NCBI RefSeq assembly: GCF_051014445.1
Contig: NW_027488365.1
Location: 40,124,001-40,188,000 of the forward strand
Length of the DNA: 64,000 nt
DNA from: Colletes latitarsis
Taxonomy: Eukaryota > Arthropoda > Insecta > Hymenoptera > Colletidae
Direction of reading: 5' to 3'
The notes beneath the pieces were generated by a model that was not told the origin of the DNA, ran no database searches, and saw nothing but the letters and a program-made list of their open reading frames with translations. A program made the position numbers and the translations under genes. This document shows, in pieces, positions 46,101 through 56,026 of this stretch (within the stretch, counting starts at the first letter, position 1; every line of letters starts with the position of its first letter).

Positions 46101-46614
46101 CTTTTTCCAAACGTGCCCCATTTGTGTCTGTGTAACTGCAGTTCCAGTTTTTATTATGAGAGTTAAAATCTCCTAATAGTAAGGAGCTGCTATTCAATTC
46201 TATATTTTGTAGAATAAGGTCCCATTGGTCTTGAGTGAGAATATTTCCTGGAGCTCTGTAGCAAACTAGAAGTTGCAAGGGGGGATTTATGTTATTTATG
46301 CGTAGACCACAAATTTCAGTAGCGGTGTCCGGTGTCTTCAGATTACATATTTCTTTATACGCTAGGTATTTACGTATAAGTATAAAAGTACCACCTCCTC
46401 TTGAATGGGTTCTGTCCTTTCTGTATGTTAAGAAGCCGAGAAAGTGAATAGCATGTTGTTCTGTAAGCCATGATTCAACGCAAATAAGTATATCAACATT
46501 TGTCAATATTTTTCCAATTTCAGATAGTCTCTGGCGCACGCTTCTAGCATTCCAAAAAAGTATCTTAAGAGATTGATTGTTCTTATTTCGTATATCTGGG
46601 TCGCTGGGGATCAT
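43143..46614 (-). pseudogene. I-group LINE ORF2: endonuclease, RT, RNase H
   Basis: From ATG 46614: APE endonuclease with LKILFWNARSV, ICVESWL, LLVCYRAPG, SLLLGDFNSHN and WGSDHFPIW (to 45400). Near 45390-45410 a small indel with a repeated TAAAAGTAA shifts the frame; it resumes as KIEEAINKISPPWVL. RT: MDGVDYEML, KKADGKSLRPISLTSCVSKL, QQGFRRGRSCIDNML, AAFLDVQGAFDNVN, GVPQGGVLSPILYVIY and the catalytic QFADDTAL. RNase H: LSIYTDGSK, FTARCIALSHAL, CSDALSALQSL and WVPSHIGIIDNEKVDNLAK; the usual catalytic Glu after FTA is Arg here. One frameshift and the missing Glu suggest an inactive copy. Confidence 0.88.
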
Positions 46615-47888
46615 TTATTGTAATATTGCGCAGAATCAGATAATGCTTTTATTTGAGGGTCATCGGTAGAATATGAATCATCGCTCGATTCACCCTGTAT
46701 TTGCAGTTCTGGAGTGCGTAAACGTTTAACTATTCTAGTTACTCGACTTTTCAAGGATCGTTCTGTAAGGTGGCCCTTAATTTCTGTTAGCATGTTTGCG
46801 AGGACATGTATATCTTTAGTGTAGTTAATAGCAATACCTGGAGTATCTGAGTTTTCGTAGGTATCTAGCAAAAAATTAGTGATGCGTTTGAAATCAAGTG
46901 GAAATTTCTGTAGGTTAGCCAGAATATAATCTTTAGCAGGAAGTAATTGTCTTGTCACGTCGTCCAAAGTAATTTCAGATGAACTAGATTTTTTCAATTT
47001 TTTAACAGTATTAGTTTGGCTATTGTGTGTTGTTTTGGCGGCCTTATTTCCTTCAGAACCTTGATCTGAACTGATAATAGAAGATAGAGAAAGAGGTCTT
47101 TTGGTATATGCCGGAGGAGGCATGGAGAGGATTGTAAAATTCGGCTCTATAGTTGCAGTCGAGCATTCGGTAGTGTTTCGCACTGAATCTTTTTCTATAA
47201 CATGAGTGACTGCCTGTATATTTGTTTGCATATTTTCTTCAGGTTTTGAAATCCCTAGAGCGCTACTATTGTTTGTGGAATCTATAGTTTTACAGTACCT
47301 AGCGAGATGCCCCTCTTCATGGCATAAAAAACATGTTAACTTCTCCGTTGATAGATAAATCCGTTAAACTGTATCATCATAATTAATTTTCAGAGTTTCC
47401 GGTAATTTAGAAACGTCTTCAGGCTGTATAAACATTTGTCTTCTGAAGCTTAGCACGTGACTGTAGTTAGGGTCACTCATTCCTGCTCTGATAAATGTTA
47501 TCTGCGAGCTTAACTTGATTTTGAGCTTGTCTAGTTCGTTTTCAATTAAGCTGTGGGGGATTATTGGGCATACGTTTGACAATATTATTCTTTTAGCTTT
47601 TGTAATTAATGGTCGTATTCCAAGAACATGCGGACCAATGTTTACTTTAGCATTACTATCAGTAAGTTTGTCAGCTATCTCCTTACTATTCAAGTACATG
47701 CAAACTCGTCCATGTGAAATGCGAGATACAAATCTAATATTTTTTGGATCCGTTAGCTTTCCCACTGCCATTGTGTACTCCTGTATAGAGATTCCTTCAA
47801 TGGAATCAATTATTATTGCCTGTTCTTTAGTCGGAAAATATACTTGTTGAGCCATTTGTGCGTAGGTTTTTGGTACATTCGGATTCAT
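46611..47888 (-). pseudogene. I-group LINE ORF1 (one premature stop)
   Basis: Starts ATG 47888 (MNPNVPKTYAQMAQQVYF). After 174 codons a TAA lies at about 47361-47366; the same frame continues with a zinc knuckle, CFLCHEEGHLARYC, and a Ser/Thr-rich tail to a TGA at 46611-46613. The last codons overlap the ORF2 start as ATGA, a layout that allows termination-reinitiation. ORF1 would bind the element RNA. The N-terminal part resembles the RRM-like ORF1 domain of this group only loosely. Confidence 0.8.
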
Positions 47889-48058
47889 GGTTGTTTTCTA
47901 TACGTGGAAGAGTGCCCCTGAAGCCAGAAACACATTCCTTCTCTCCCACACACTTTAAACGAACACTCGCGTATCGCTCGCAATCTGAACCAGGACAATA
48001 ATATAAACACGTCCGTGCTCGACGGTAGCTCGCGCTTAACTCTCTAACCTAATATATT

Positions 48059-48185
48059 GTTCAGCCTTCATTAAATGTAAATCGCTACCCATATCTATAA
48101 ACGCTACTATCTGCTTACCTAGCAATGTAACAGGCTTGTATACTTTATTGTCCTGAACGGCCACTGCCGTATACTCGTTTACCTG
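48059..48185 (-). pseudogene. gypsy-2 protease N-part
   Basis: In frame with Gag after the TAG: QVNEYTAVAVQDNKVYKPV, then KQIVAFIDMGSDLHLMKA with the catalytic DMGS. The nested LINE cuts it after YIRL; the other half is at 42778 and below. Confidence 0.8.
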
Positions 48186-49295
48186 CTAGTGCTGCCCCTT
48201 CTTACAATCCATGGCTCTGTGTCCGAAGTCTCGGCAAGCGAAACATCTTGGCCCTTTGCTTGTAACAGGACAGTCTACACCTCGATGGTTCCTCTCACCG
48301 CAATTGAAGCACCGTAATTGGTTATTCGGCACTTCTTTAACGTCTTGCTTTATTGTCTTCACTGGTGACCACTTGCTTTCCTTTGGCTTGATCGCTGGGT
48401 TGAACGGCAACGATCTTCCTTGCAAGGAAATCCTATCGAATGCTGCTAACATTTCCCCCTTAGTTGCTATCTTCTGCACTCGCGCCAGATCCCTTAATCC
48501 TCGATCAGGTATTCCTTCTATAATGTACTCTATCATTTCTGCATCACTGATAGGTACGCGGTATCCTAAAATCACTTTTTGATGTACATATTCGCTGAAC
48601 GTTTCTTCTTTCCTCCAAACACGCGCCTCAAAACGTCGTCTCATCTCAAGAACGCTTCCAGGATGGTAAACCATTTCCTGTAGATTCCTCAGTAATTCTT
48701 CTACTGACATTGCAATATGTTCAGGTTTCGAATGTAATCACTCAAGTGCATTACCCTTCATTCAGGATCCCATCAACAGTTTAGCCATATCATCCGTCAG
48801 TTGATACGTCATTTTCAATGTTTGAACTTGACGCTCCCACGTGACGAATGTATTGCTACTTCCATCAAAATAACTTAATAAATCCGCAATGGCAGATATA
48901 TTTACCGGTGGCGGTCGTCTTTGCCCCGTCGGTACGCTTGTTGATTCCCCTGCCTCACCTCTATCGAGATTAAGCCTCTGCATTTCTCGAAGTAATGCAA
49001 TTTGTTGGCGAGCTAAATCAAGCTACCGCTCTACTAGTTGCTTCTCTCTTTGCGCAAGTTCCATTTCTCGCCGCATCTGTACCATATCACTTGCGCATCC
49101 TGAACTATTGTCACTCGCAGTTTCTTCGACCACGCTGCTAGTACATACTTTTAACCATTCGCCGGTCGGATCGAATTCATGCAGCCGCTGAATCAATTCC
49201 GCTTTCAAACCAGATATTGAAAGTCCCTTCTCTCGTAATTTTTCTTTCAATTCTACGATGCAGAAATCACTTGCATCTCTCCTTACTGAAGCCAT
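48186..49295 (-). pseudogene. gypsy-2 Gag with SAP domain and two zinc knuckles
   Basis: From ATG 49295: an N-terminal SAP-like motif (CIVELKEKLREKGLSISGLK...AELIQRLHEFD), a predicted coiled coil (MVQMRREMELAQREKQLVER), a Gag core (LSYFDGSSNTFVTWERQVQTL, MSVEELLRNLQEMVYHP, VHQKVILGYRVPISDAEMIEYIIEGIPD) and two CCHC knuckles (CFNCGERNHRGVDC, CFACRDFGHRAMDC). In-frame stops at 49023-49025 (TAG), 48762-48764 (TGA) and 48738-48740 (TGA) interrupt it. The SAP fold usually binds DNA, unusual for a Gag. Gag ends at TAG 48186-48188, followed in frame by protease. Confidence 0.85.
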
Positions 49296-49472
49296 TTTAT
49301 TGACCACCAAAACTATGAATCGTCACTTTCCACACTAGTCCGCGCAGTACACACTCTACACTTTCACCTCAACCCTTTTAAGTAAACTCTGTTCTCACAA
49401 TACTTTACCGTCCACACTAAGCGTTCTGCTACGACTCGGTTTAAATTCTGATCGCGGACCAGCCCCCAATTT

Positions 49473-49777
49473 TGTAGAAAATGAAATTAAAATAGAATAA
49501 AAGATGTTAAGTTTACTTGAACATGAAATAAAATAAAGGTGGTAAAAATATAACTCTCTATGTCTTAACTCGCCCGTGTGGACTCTTCGACGGTTCGCCC
49601 GACTCTGCCCTTTTTCCCAGGGCCAGCCACGTGCGTCTTCAAACCGAATGACGCCACCCACAACATTGACGGCATCGGCATCGATACCATTGCATAAACA
49701 ATCATTCGGCTCCAAGCATTCGTCGCTTACTCATACCATTCATGATTCACACATACCATACACCCACACACACCACA
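49473..49777 (-). repeat. gypsy-2 5' LTR (short form)
   Basis: 305 bp, TGTAGAAAATGAAATT...CACACCACA. In sense the interior continues AAATTGGGGGCTGGTCCGCG, the likely primer-binding region (tRNA not identified). It carries a 17-bp-class insertion (CCCAGGGCCAGCCACG) absent in the other LTR and lacks the 860 bp present there. Confidence 0.88.
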
Positions 49778-49919
49778 CTAGCTTACTCCTTACTCACTGG
49801 CATACTGCTTGCGTACTAGCTTACAACTTGCTTAACAGCTTACTGCTTGCTAACTAGCCTACCGGTTACTTACTAGCCTACTGCTTGGTTCCTAGCATAC
49901 TGCTTCCTTACGAGCTTCC
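49778..49919 (+). repeat. 19-bp satellite array, block 5
   Basis: About 140 bp of satellite between gypsy-2 and LINE copy D, starting with the CTAG duplication and ending in the left flank of D (CTTACGAGCTTCC). Confidence 0.92.
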
Positions 49920-50427
49920 TTTTTTTTCTTTTTTTGTCGTGGGGAAAATCTTCGAAAGACTCCCTCCCACCTCTTTGGGGAGAGGTGGGAGGGTTGTGTG
50001 GGATTCCCCGCGCCCGTAGAATGACGGGCGCGGGACCTGCCCACTAAAAACCCCACGGTGACCCTTCCGCACGATTTGGGAGGATACCGGGAATCGCTCG
50101 AAGCATTCTTCCGGTACCCTCCCCGTGCCCGCGCTTTGCGCCCATCCCCGGCGGGGACAAACGGTCCCCCCGGTAGACACTCTGTCTCATAGCGGCAGGA
50201 CGGGGCCACTCCATCCCGCCGCCATCCGTCCCGGGGCCGCATTTAGTGGCGGGCTGCGAGCCCCAACTCGCAACCGTCTGCGACCCCGTTTCTACCCCTC
50301 GGCGGCCGGGAGCTCATGGCCGCTCCAGGCCACCCAGGGTGCCTTCCCGTGGGCCGGACCCACCCGGTCCGACCCATAGCCGCCTGGCGGGAGGAGGCTC
50401 CTCTCAGGGTCCCCCTCCCAGCCAGGG

Positions 50428-53400
50428 TCATCCGCCGCGCAAAGTCCGCCGCTCGCGACGCCTGGCGCCCGGGCGACGCCCTCGCGCCACCATACGAGCG
50501 CGAGCCTCAGCACGCCGCTGAAGCTTGCGCTCCCTTCCCGCGGCCTCCTTCTGCAGCATTACGGTCTCGCAGATGGAGGCCACGGCACTCCACTTCCTCT
50601 CGCTGCCGAGCATGGCGCGCACCACACCCGGCAGCGAGACATCCCGCCCTATGACGCCGACCAGGACACGGCGCTCCCCCTCCCACGCTGGGCATACCTG
50701 GAGGGTATGATCAGCCGTGTCCTGCTCGGCGTCACAGAGGCAGCAACGCGCCGTCGGCTCCTTCCCTATCCGGCATAGGTATCTTCCGAAGCTACCATGC
50801 CCGGAAAATACCTGTGCCATCCGGTAAGTAAGGCTTCCATGCCCTCTGTCCAGCCACTTACACAGGAGTGGCCGAACAGCCCCGACTGTCCGGTGCCCCG
50901 CAGTTGGCAGGGCCAACCGCTCCTGCTACGCGAGCACCACGAACTGCCGGGCCTGGCGCTCCAAAGTGCCCCAAGCAGGTTCCTGCTCTCCCGGGACCGC
51001 CCCCACTCCCGCGAGAAGAGATCCATGGGCGGCATCCCCGCAAGAACCGTCGCCGCCTCATGCGACACGGTCCGGTAGCCGCGGACGACCCTCAGCGCCA
51101 TCCGCCTCTTCACCCGACGCAGCATCGTCATGCTGCGCCGGGAGGCCGCCAGGTCGTCCGCCCAGACAGGGGCCCCGTATAGGGCCACCGACTGAACCAT
51201 TGCCACATAGAGGCGGCGAACTCGTCCCGCCGGGCCCCCCAGGTTGGGGAGGATCCGGCCTAAAGCCGAGACCATCCTCTCCAACCGGGGAACCAGGCAG
51301 CGGAAATGCTCCTCGAAGCGCCAGTGGCTATCGAGGATCAGCCCCAGATACCTCATCCGGGGCTTCACCTCAATATCAGCCCCACCCACCCGGATCAGTG
51401 GAGGTGGCGGATCCTGCCGAGGTGAATGGAACGCTATCACCTCGGTCTTATGGACCGCCACCGTCATCCCCATCCCCCTGATCCGGTCGACGACGCGTTG
51501 CGCCCCCTCCTCGGCGAGGCACTTGGCCCTCCCCCCACTGAGCCCCGACGGCCAGCACCAGTGTGTCATCTGCGTAACACACGGCACTGACGCCGTCGGG
51601 GAGGTCGGCCCGCAACACCGCGTCGTACGCGATGTTCCACAGGAGTGGCCCGAGAACCGACCCCTGCGGAACCCCGCAGTAGACCTTCCTCTGCATATCA
51701 CCATCCCGGCCCGGATACTCGATCCACCTGCCGCGGAGATAATCCCCGACGACTGCCCTGAGACACGGGGGGACCCGATGATATTCGAGCCCCCTCCGTA
51801 TCTCTCCCCAGGGAGGGGTGTTAAACGCGTTGGCAAAATCCAGCGATACCGCCAACGCCACCCCTCCCCGGGAGACGGCCGAATCCGAGAGGGCCCTGAC
51901 CCGACTGATTGCATCGACCGTCGACTGGCCCCCCCGGAAACCGTACTGGCAGTCGGCCAGGCCCGGAGCACCCCGCGACAGGTGCTCGACGAGGCGGGCA
52001 TCAATAACTCGCTCGAAGAACTTGCCCACCTCGTCGAGGAGACAGATGGGCCGGTATGCCGGAGGGAGACCCTGCGGGCCGACCCGCCTTCCGGAGGCGG
52101 ACCATCCTCGCTAACTTCCAATTTGGGGGGAATCGCCCGTCCCTCAGGCATCGGTTAAACAACCGCCTGAGAACGGCCCCGAGGACGCCGTGGGTTAAGA
52201 CCCAAACCTGGCCGGGCACACCATCCGGACCTGGGGCCGTGTTACGCGTCCCGAGCCGTCTGATGGTCGCGGCCACCTCCCCCTGCGTGACCCCCGGCTC
52301 GGCCACCCACTCCAATGGGGCCGTCGCCTCTGCCGGAGGACGAGGTCCCATCTCCCCAATTGGGAAGATAGTATTGACCACGTCCTCCAGCAGCCGGCGG
52401 TCAAGACCCTCAGTGACGGGGGGCGCCCACGGGCGGAGCTTGTTCAGCACCACCTTATAAGGGCGCCCCCAAGGGCCGTCATCAAGGGTCTCGAGGAGCT
52501 CCTTCCATGCCCGGGTCTTGGCCCGTTTGATGGCGTCCTGCAGAGCCATCCGCGACATGCGGTATGACTCATACAGGTCATCTGCCCTCGCTCGCGCCAC
52601 ACTATCGTCTCTCGATAGACGACGACGCGCGCGGGTATACTGGTGTCGGGCGCGGACACTCACGTCTCGCATTTCCGCGATCGCGGCCGACCACCAGTAC
52701 ACCGCCCGACGAGGAGAAGCCCGCCCGACCCGGGGCATAGCCGCGTCACATATGTTCGCGACCATCTCCCCGAGCCGGGCGACCTCCTCCTCTATACTCG
52801 GCAACTCGGCCGCCCCCTGGAGCCAAGTTGCAGCGAGGGCAGCTGCCATCAGGGCGTCCTTGTCCAGGCGTTAAAGTGCCCAGCGGCGCGGTGGGGTACC
52901 ACCCGGACGGTGGTGTCGGGATGCATCCCCCGCGGCGGCAGAGATCACCATCCGGATATAACGGTGGTTCGTGAGTGCCTCTGCCCCCGCGACCACGTGC
53001 CACCCCGACACCATGCGCACGGCATTGGGGGTCGCGAATCCAACATCCACGATAGACCCCCCATATCGCCGCACACACGTGTGCTCCGACCTCCGGTTCA
53101 GTAACCGAAGGTCGAGCCCCGCCGCCCAGTCGCCCAGGATCCCGCCGCGATCGGAAGTGCTAGGGGACCCCCACGCCACCGACTGGGCGTTGAAGTCCCC
53201 CAGGACCAGCACCGGCCGGGCCGCGCAGCGCTGCACGCATGCTGCGACCTCGCGCTGGTACTGCTCGAACGCGACGTGACCGCTGCGAGGCGAGATGTAG
53301 CACCCCATCACGGCGACTCCCCCCCAGTCCACGGCGACGAATCCCCGACCACGCTCCAGCATGGAGAACGGCGGGGACCCGTTGCCACCTCCCCATACCG

Positions 53401-53570
53401 TCGCCACCAAGCCGTCCGCGTCGCCCACACAATGAGGGTGATCAGGGACGCGGTACGGCACGGGCGGCGACAGCCAGGTCAACCCCCCACTCCGCGACGA
53501 CTTGGGACATCATATCCTGTGCCGCGCGGCAGTGGTTGAGGTTGGCCTGGAGGAGGAGGCGGGGCGCCAT
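50428..53570 (-). pseudogene. LINE copy D ORF2 (endonuclease-RT, multiply broken)
   Basis: Starts ATG 53570 with APRLLLQANLNHCRAAQD, a typical R1-clade endonuclease opening. A shift near 53470 leads to PYRVPDHPHC, GCYISPRSGHVAFEQ and VLVLGDFNAQSV; the terminal motif reads TNHRYI where copy C has SDHRYI, so a catalytic-region Asp is lost. A stop lies just above 52871-52873. RT: ASPRRAVYWW, TAPGPDGVPGQVWVL, SLDFANAFNTPPW and CYADDTLVLA, split by shifts near 52035 and 51500. The C-terminal CCHC reads CCLCDAEQDTADHTLQVC and the frame ends at 50428. The copy is inactive. Confidence 0.88.
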
Positions 53571-53572
53571 TA
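53568..53572 (-). promoter_or_regulatory. TAATG ORF1-ORF2 junction
   Basis: ORF1 ends TAA (53572-53570) and ORF2 starts ATG (53570-53568), sharing one A. The same UAAUG arrangement is used for termination-reinitiation in the R1-clade element SART1, so ORF2 is probably translated that way. Confidence 0.75.
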
Positions 53573-55236
53573 ATTACCGACCGCCCCAGCCTCCTCCCGG
53601 CTGTCTGTCCCCGTGGCACAGTCCACCTCCATGGTGGACGATGCCACCGCCCGCGGCGCCGGAGCCGGGACGGCTCGCCTCTTCCTCTCCTTCCGGGAGG
53701 GGAGAGAGCACTTCTTGCTCCCCACCCTGTGGTCGGCTGGCATCCCCCAGTCCGCACATAGCGGGCAGCGGTGGGCCGCCGAGCACTGGCTCGTGCGGTG
53801 TTCCTTCGCCCCGCAGCGGTAATATTGACCGCTGCGGTCCACCGGCGAGGTGCACCACTGCCTCACATGCCCCAATTCGAGGCAGCGGTGACACTGGAGC
53901 GGGCGCGGCGCGAGTATCTCCACTCGCGTCGAAACCCACCCCACCAAAACCCTCCCGGATTCCGCCAATTTATGGTCGGCGGAGAGGGGGAAGCGGGCCC
54001 ACACGGATCCCAGACCGGAAGGAGATATGCGGATCTCCCCGACACGCAAGTCCCCCGCAGGGCAATCCCCCGCCCTTGCTAGGGCACGTGCCACGGCCTC
54101 CGCGGTGACCGAGTCGTCCAGCCCACACACGCGCATCTCCGTGCGCTACGTGGGCCGGGCGACCCGGACACACCGCTCGCCCAGCTGCACCCGAAGCCTC
54201 TGGGCGAGTCGGTCCGCCTTCACGCCGCCGTCTGGGCCGGGGATCTCCAGCAGGAGACCCCCAGTCACGGCCCGCTTCGCCATCACGGAAGCGTTGCAAA
54301 CTCTTCCAGAGACACATTGTTCCTGGCGAGCCGCATCGCCTCCGCGAGGGTCAGGTCGTCCCCCTGCGCAACGGCCAGCGCTACCGCTGCCATTTTAGGG
54401 GGGCGGTCAAGTCGCGCCTTCGCGGCCTTTCTTTTGGCCGCGGGCGGCGGGGGCGGAGGCTGCCCCTGCGAGGCCTTCCTCGCCGCCCTCCTCGCCCTCC
54501 GCCCCACCACCTCGCTCCACGACACCCCACCTAGGGGCGGTGCCGCGGAAGACGCGGGAACCGGGACCACGGGAATGCTTCCCTCCCTGGGGGTCACGAC
54601 CCGATGCCCCGGAGTCGCCACGGTGGGCGGAGCCTTCGCTCCCCCCATCTTCGCCTTCCCCGGCCGTGCCGGCAAAGGTCGGGGTGGCACCATGCTCCCG
54701 CTGACTGCTCTTCCGGGGAGGAGCTCCTCCCGGAAGGCGGCCAGCCTCTTGTCGATCATGTCCCCTATCCTCCTCAGGAGATCGTCCTCTGAGGAGGACG
54801 GGGACCTCTGCGCTGGCGGAGTGCGGGTGGAAGGGCCCGTGGGTGCACGCACCACCTCCGCCGCACTCCGCTTCATAACGACCGCAGGATGGCGCGGCGT
54901 AGGAGGAGGGAGGATAGGAGGGAGGGCCACGCTGTTCCAGCGCGCCTCTGCCCTCATCCTCCCCCGTCGCTCCTCCTCCAACAGGAGCTGCAGACGAGCG
55001 CGCCGCCCGCTTGGCTCCCGCGCCGCGTCCCGCATCATTCGGGTAGCCTCCCTCAGAGCCACTGCCACGCCGCTCTTCTGCCCCTTAAAAGAGCAGGCAG
55101 CGGCCACTTTGTCCACTCGTCTCAGGGACGAGGAGATCCTCTCCGAGATCTCCTCGGTCACCTCGTCCCTGAGGCAAATCATCCGGACAACCGGGCTCAT
55201 CGCCCTGCCCACTTCATTGACGGCCTGCCTCGTCAT
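53570..55236 (-). pseudogene. LINE copy D ORF1 (gag-like, frameshifted)
   Basis: N-terminal part 54283-55236: VGRAMSPVVRMICLRDEV, a coiled-coil-like LQLLLEEERRGRMRAEARW and a Pro/Ser-rich linker. A shift near 54285 leads to the C-terminal part (53570-54136) with CX2CX4HX4C knuckles: CHRCLELGHVRQWC intact, YYRCGAKEHRTSQC lacking its first Cys, and CPLCADWG...HRVGSKKC. Three tandem knuckles are characteristic of R1-clade ORF1. The stop TAA overlaps the ORF2 start as TAATG at 53568-53572. Confidence 0.85.
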
Positions 55237-55827
55237 CTTTCACTTGGAGCCTATGAGGCTCCTGGTGGAGGAGGAGGACGAGACAGACGCAGTCTCGTCG
55301 TCCTCCTCCACCCTCCACGAAGCCGGGCCAGGCGCTTGGAGCGGCGCGAGCGCCGTCACTCCAGTCCCGACACCGCGTTCGTCCTCCCCCTCTGACTTAC
55401 CCCGCCCATCCCCGTTTCAATTTTAAACTCCATACTATTCCCACGAGCAAGTCGGAAGAAAAGGTCCGCCCGGGCAGAGCTGCCTTACCCGGGTAAGCCT
55501 ATATACGCCTGGGGTTCGGCAGGTGACCCGGAGGTGGTCGCTTGGGATTGGGCCTCCTCCCCCAACCATGCATCCCATCGCCGCGCACCATAACTTAGGA
55601 TTGGAGGGCGATTTTATAGAGTCGCCATACTTGCGGTACCCCGGGCGGTTAAGCCAAGGCCCCCGTTCCTCCTGCCGTCACGTACCATTCACAAAACAAA
55701 AGAAGGAATTGAGGATGGGTCATTGTGACGACCATCAGGAGGCTTACCCTGTGATAAGCATCAGGTATCTCGGGGTCGCTACGCCCCGTACTGCGGCCGA
55801 CGATTGCCGGACACAGCCCCTGAGGGT

Positions 55828-56026
55828 CGTACTAGCATACTGCTTCCTTACAAGCTTCCTGCTCGCTTACTAGCTCACTGCTGCCTTACTAGCTTACTGC
55901 TTGCTTAGTACCTCGCTGCTTGCTTCCTATCATTCCGCTTGCTTACTAGCTCACTGCGCGCTTACTCGCTTACTGCTTGCATACTGGCTTACTGCTTGCT
56001 CACTAGTTTACTTCATGCTTACTAGC
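55828..56026 (+). repeat. 19-bp satellite array, block 6
   Basis: About 200 bp of plus-oriented satellite between LINE D and E2; ends CTAGC directly before TGTTTAAATATCGCG. Confidence 0.93.

Larger units (their letters stand above)
42794..48043 (-). mobile_element. I-group LINE, apparently full length
   Basis: A 5250-bp minus-strand non-LTR retrotransposon inside the gypsy-2 protease, flanked by a 13-15 bp duplication. A 17-T run at 42792-42808 is its poly-A tail. It has a 155-bp 5' UTR (47889-48043), ORF1 (46611-47888), ORF2 (43143-46614) and a short 3' UTR. RNase H presence and a CCHC-bearing ORF1 place it in the I/Loa/Outcast group rather than R1 or RTE; the exact clade is uncertain. Confidence 0.9.
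38598..49777 (-). mobile_element. Ty3/gypsy element gypsy-2 with nested LINE
   Basis: A minus-strand LTR retrotransposon inserted into satellite with a 4-bp duplication CTAG (38594-38597 and 49778-49781). LTRs are at 38598-39760 and 49473-49777. Gag lies at 48186-49295, protease around 48059-48185 and 42650-42778, RT-RNase H at 41484-42653 and integrase down to about 39790. An I-group LINE (42794-48043) splits the protease. Several in-frame stops make it inactive, but the frame is otherwise kept, so decay is mainly by point substitution. Confidence 0.92.
49920..55827 (-). mobile_element. R1-clade LINE copy D, full length (5.9 kb)
   Basis: The reference copy in this window. Plus strand: interrupted T-run 49920-49935 (poly-A), 3' UTR with hairpins at 49962-49993 and 50078-50123, ORF2 (50428-53570), ORF1 (53570-55236) and 5' UTR to 55827. 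Many frameshifts and stops. The flanks CTTACGAGCTTCC (left) and CGTACTAGCATAC (right) agree at 9 of 13 positions and occupy the same satellite register as the exact duplication of copy B. No 28S rDNA flanks it, so it is not a canonical R1. Confidence 0.93.

Noticed and set aside
49920..55827. Canonical rDNA R1 element
   Set aside because: The protein is R1-clade, but the flanks are satellite and no 28S sequence is present.
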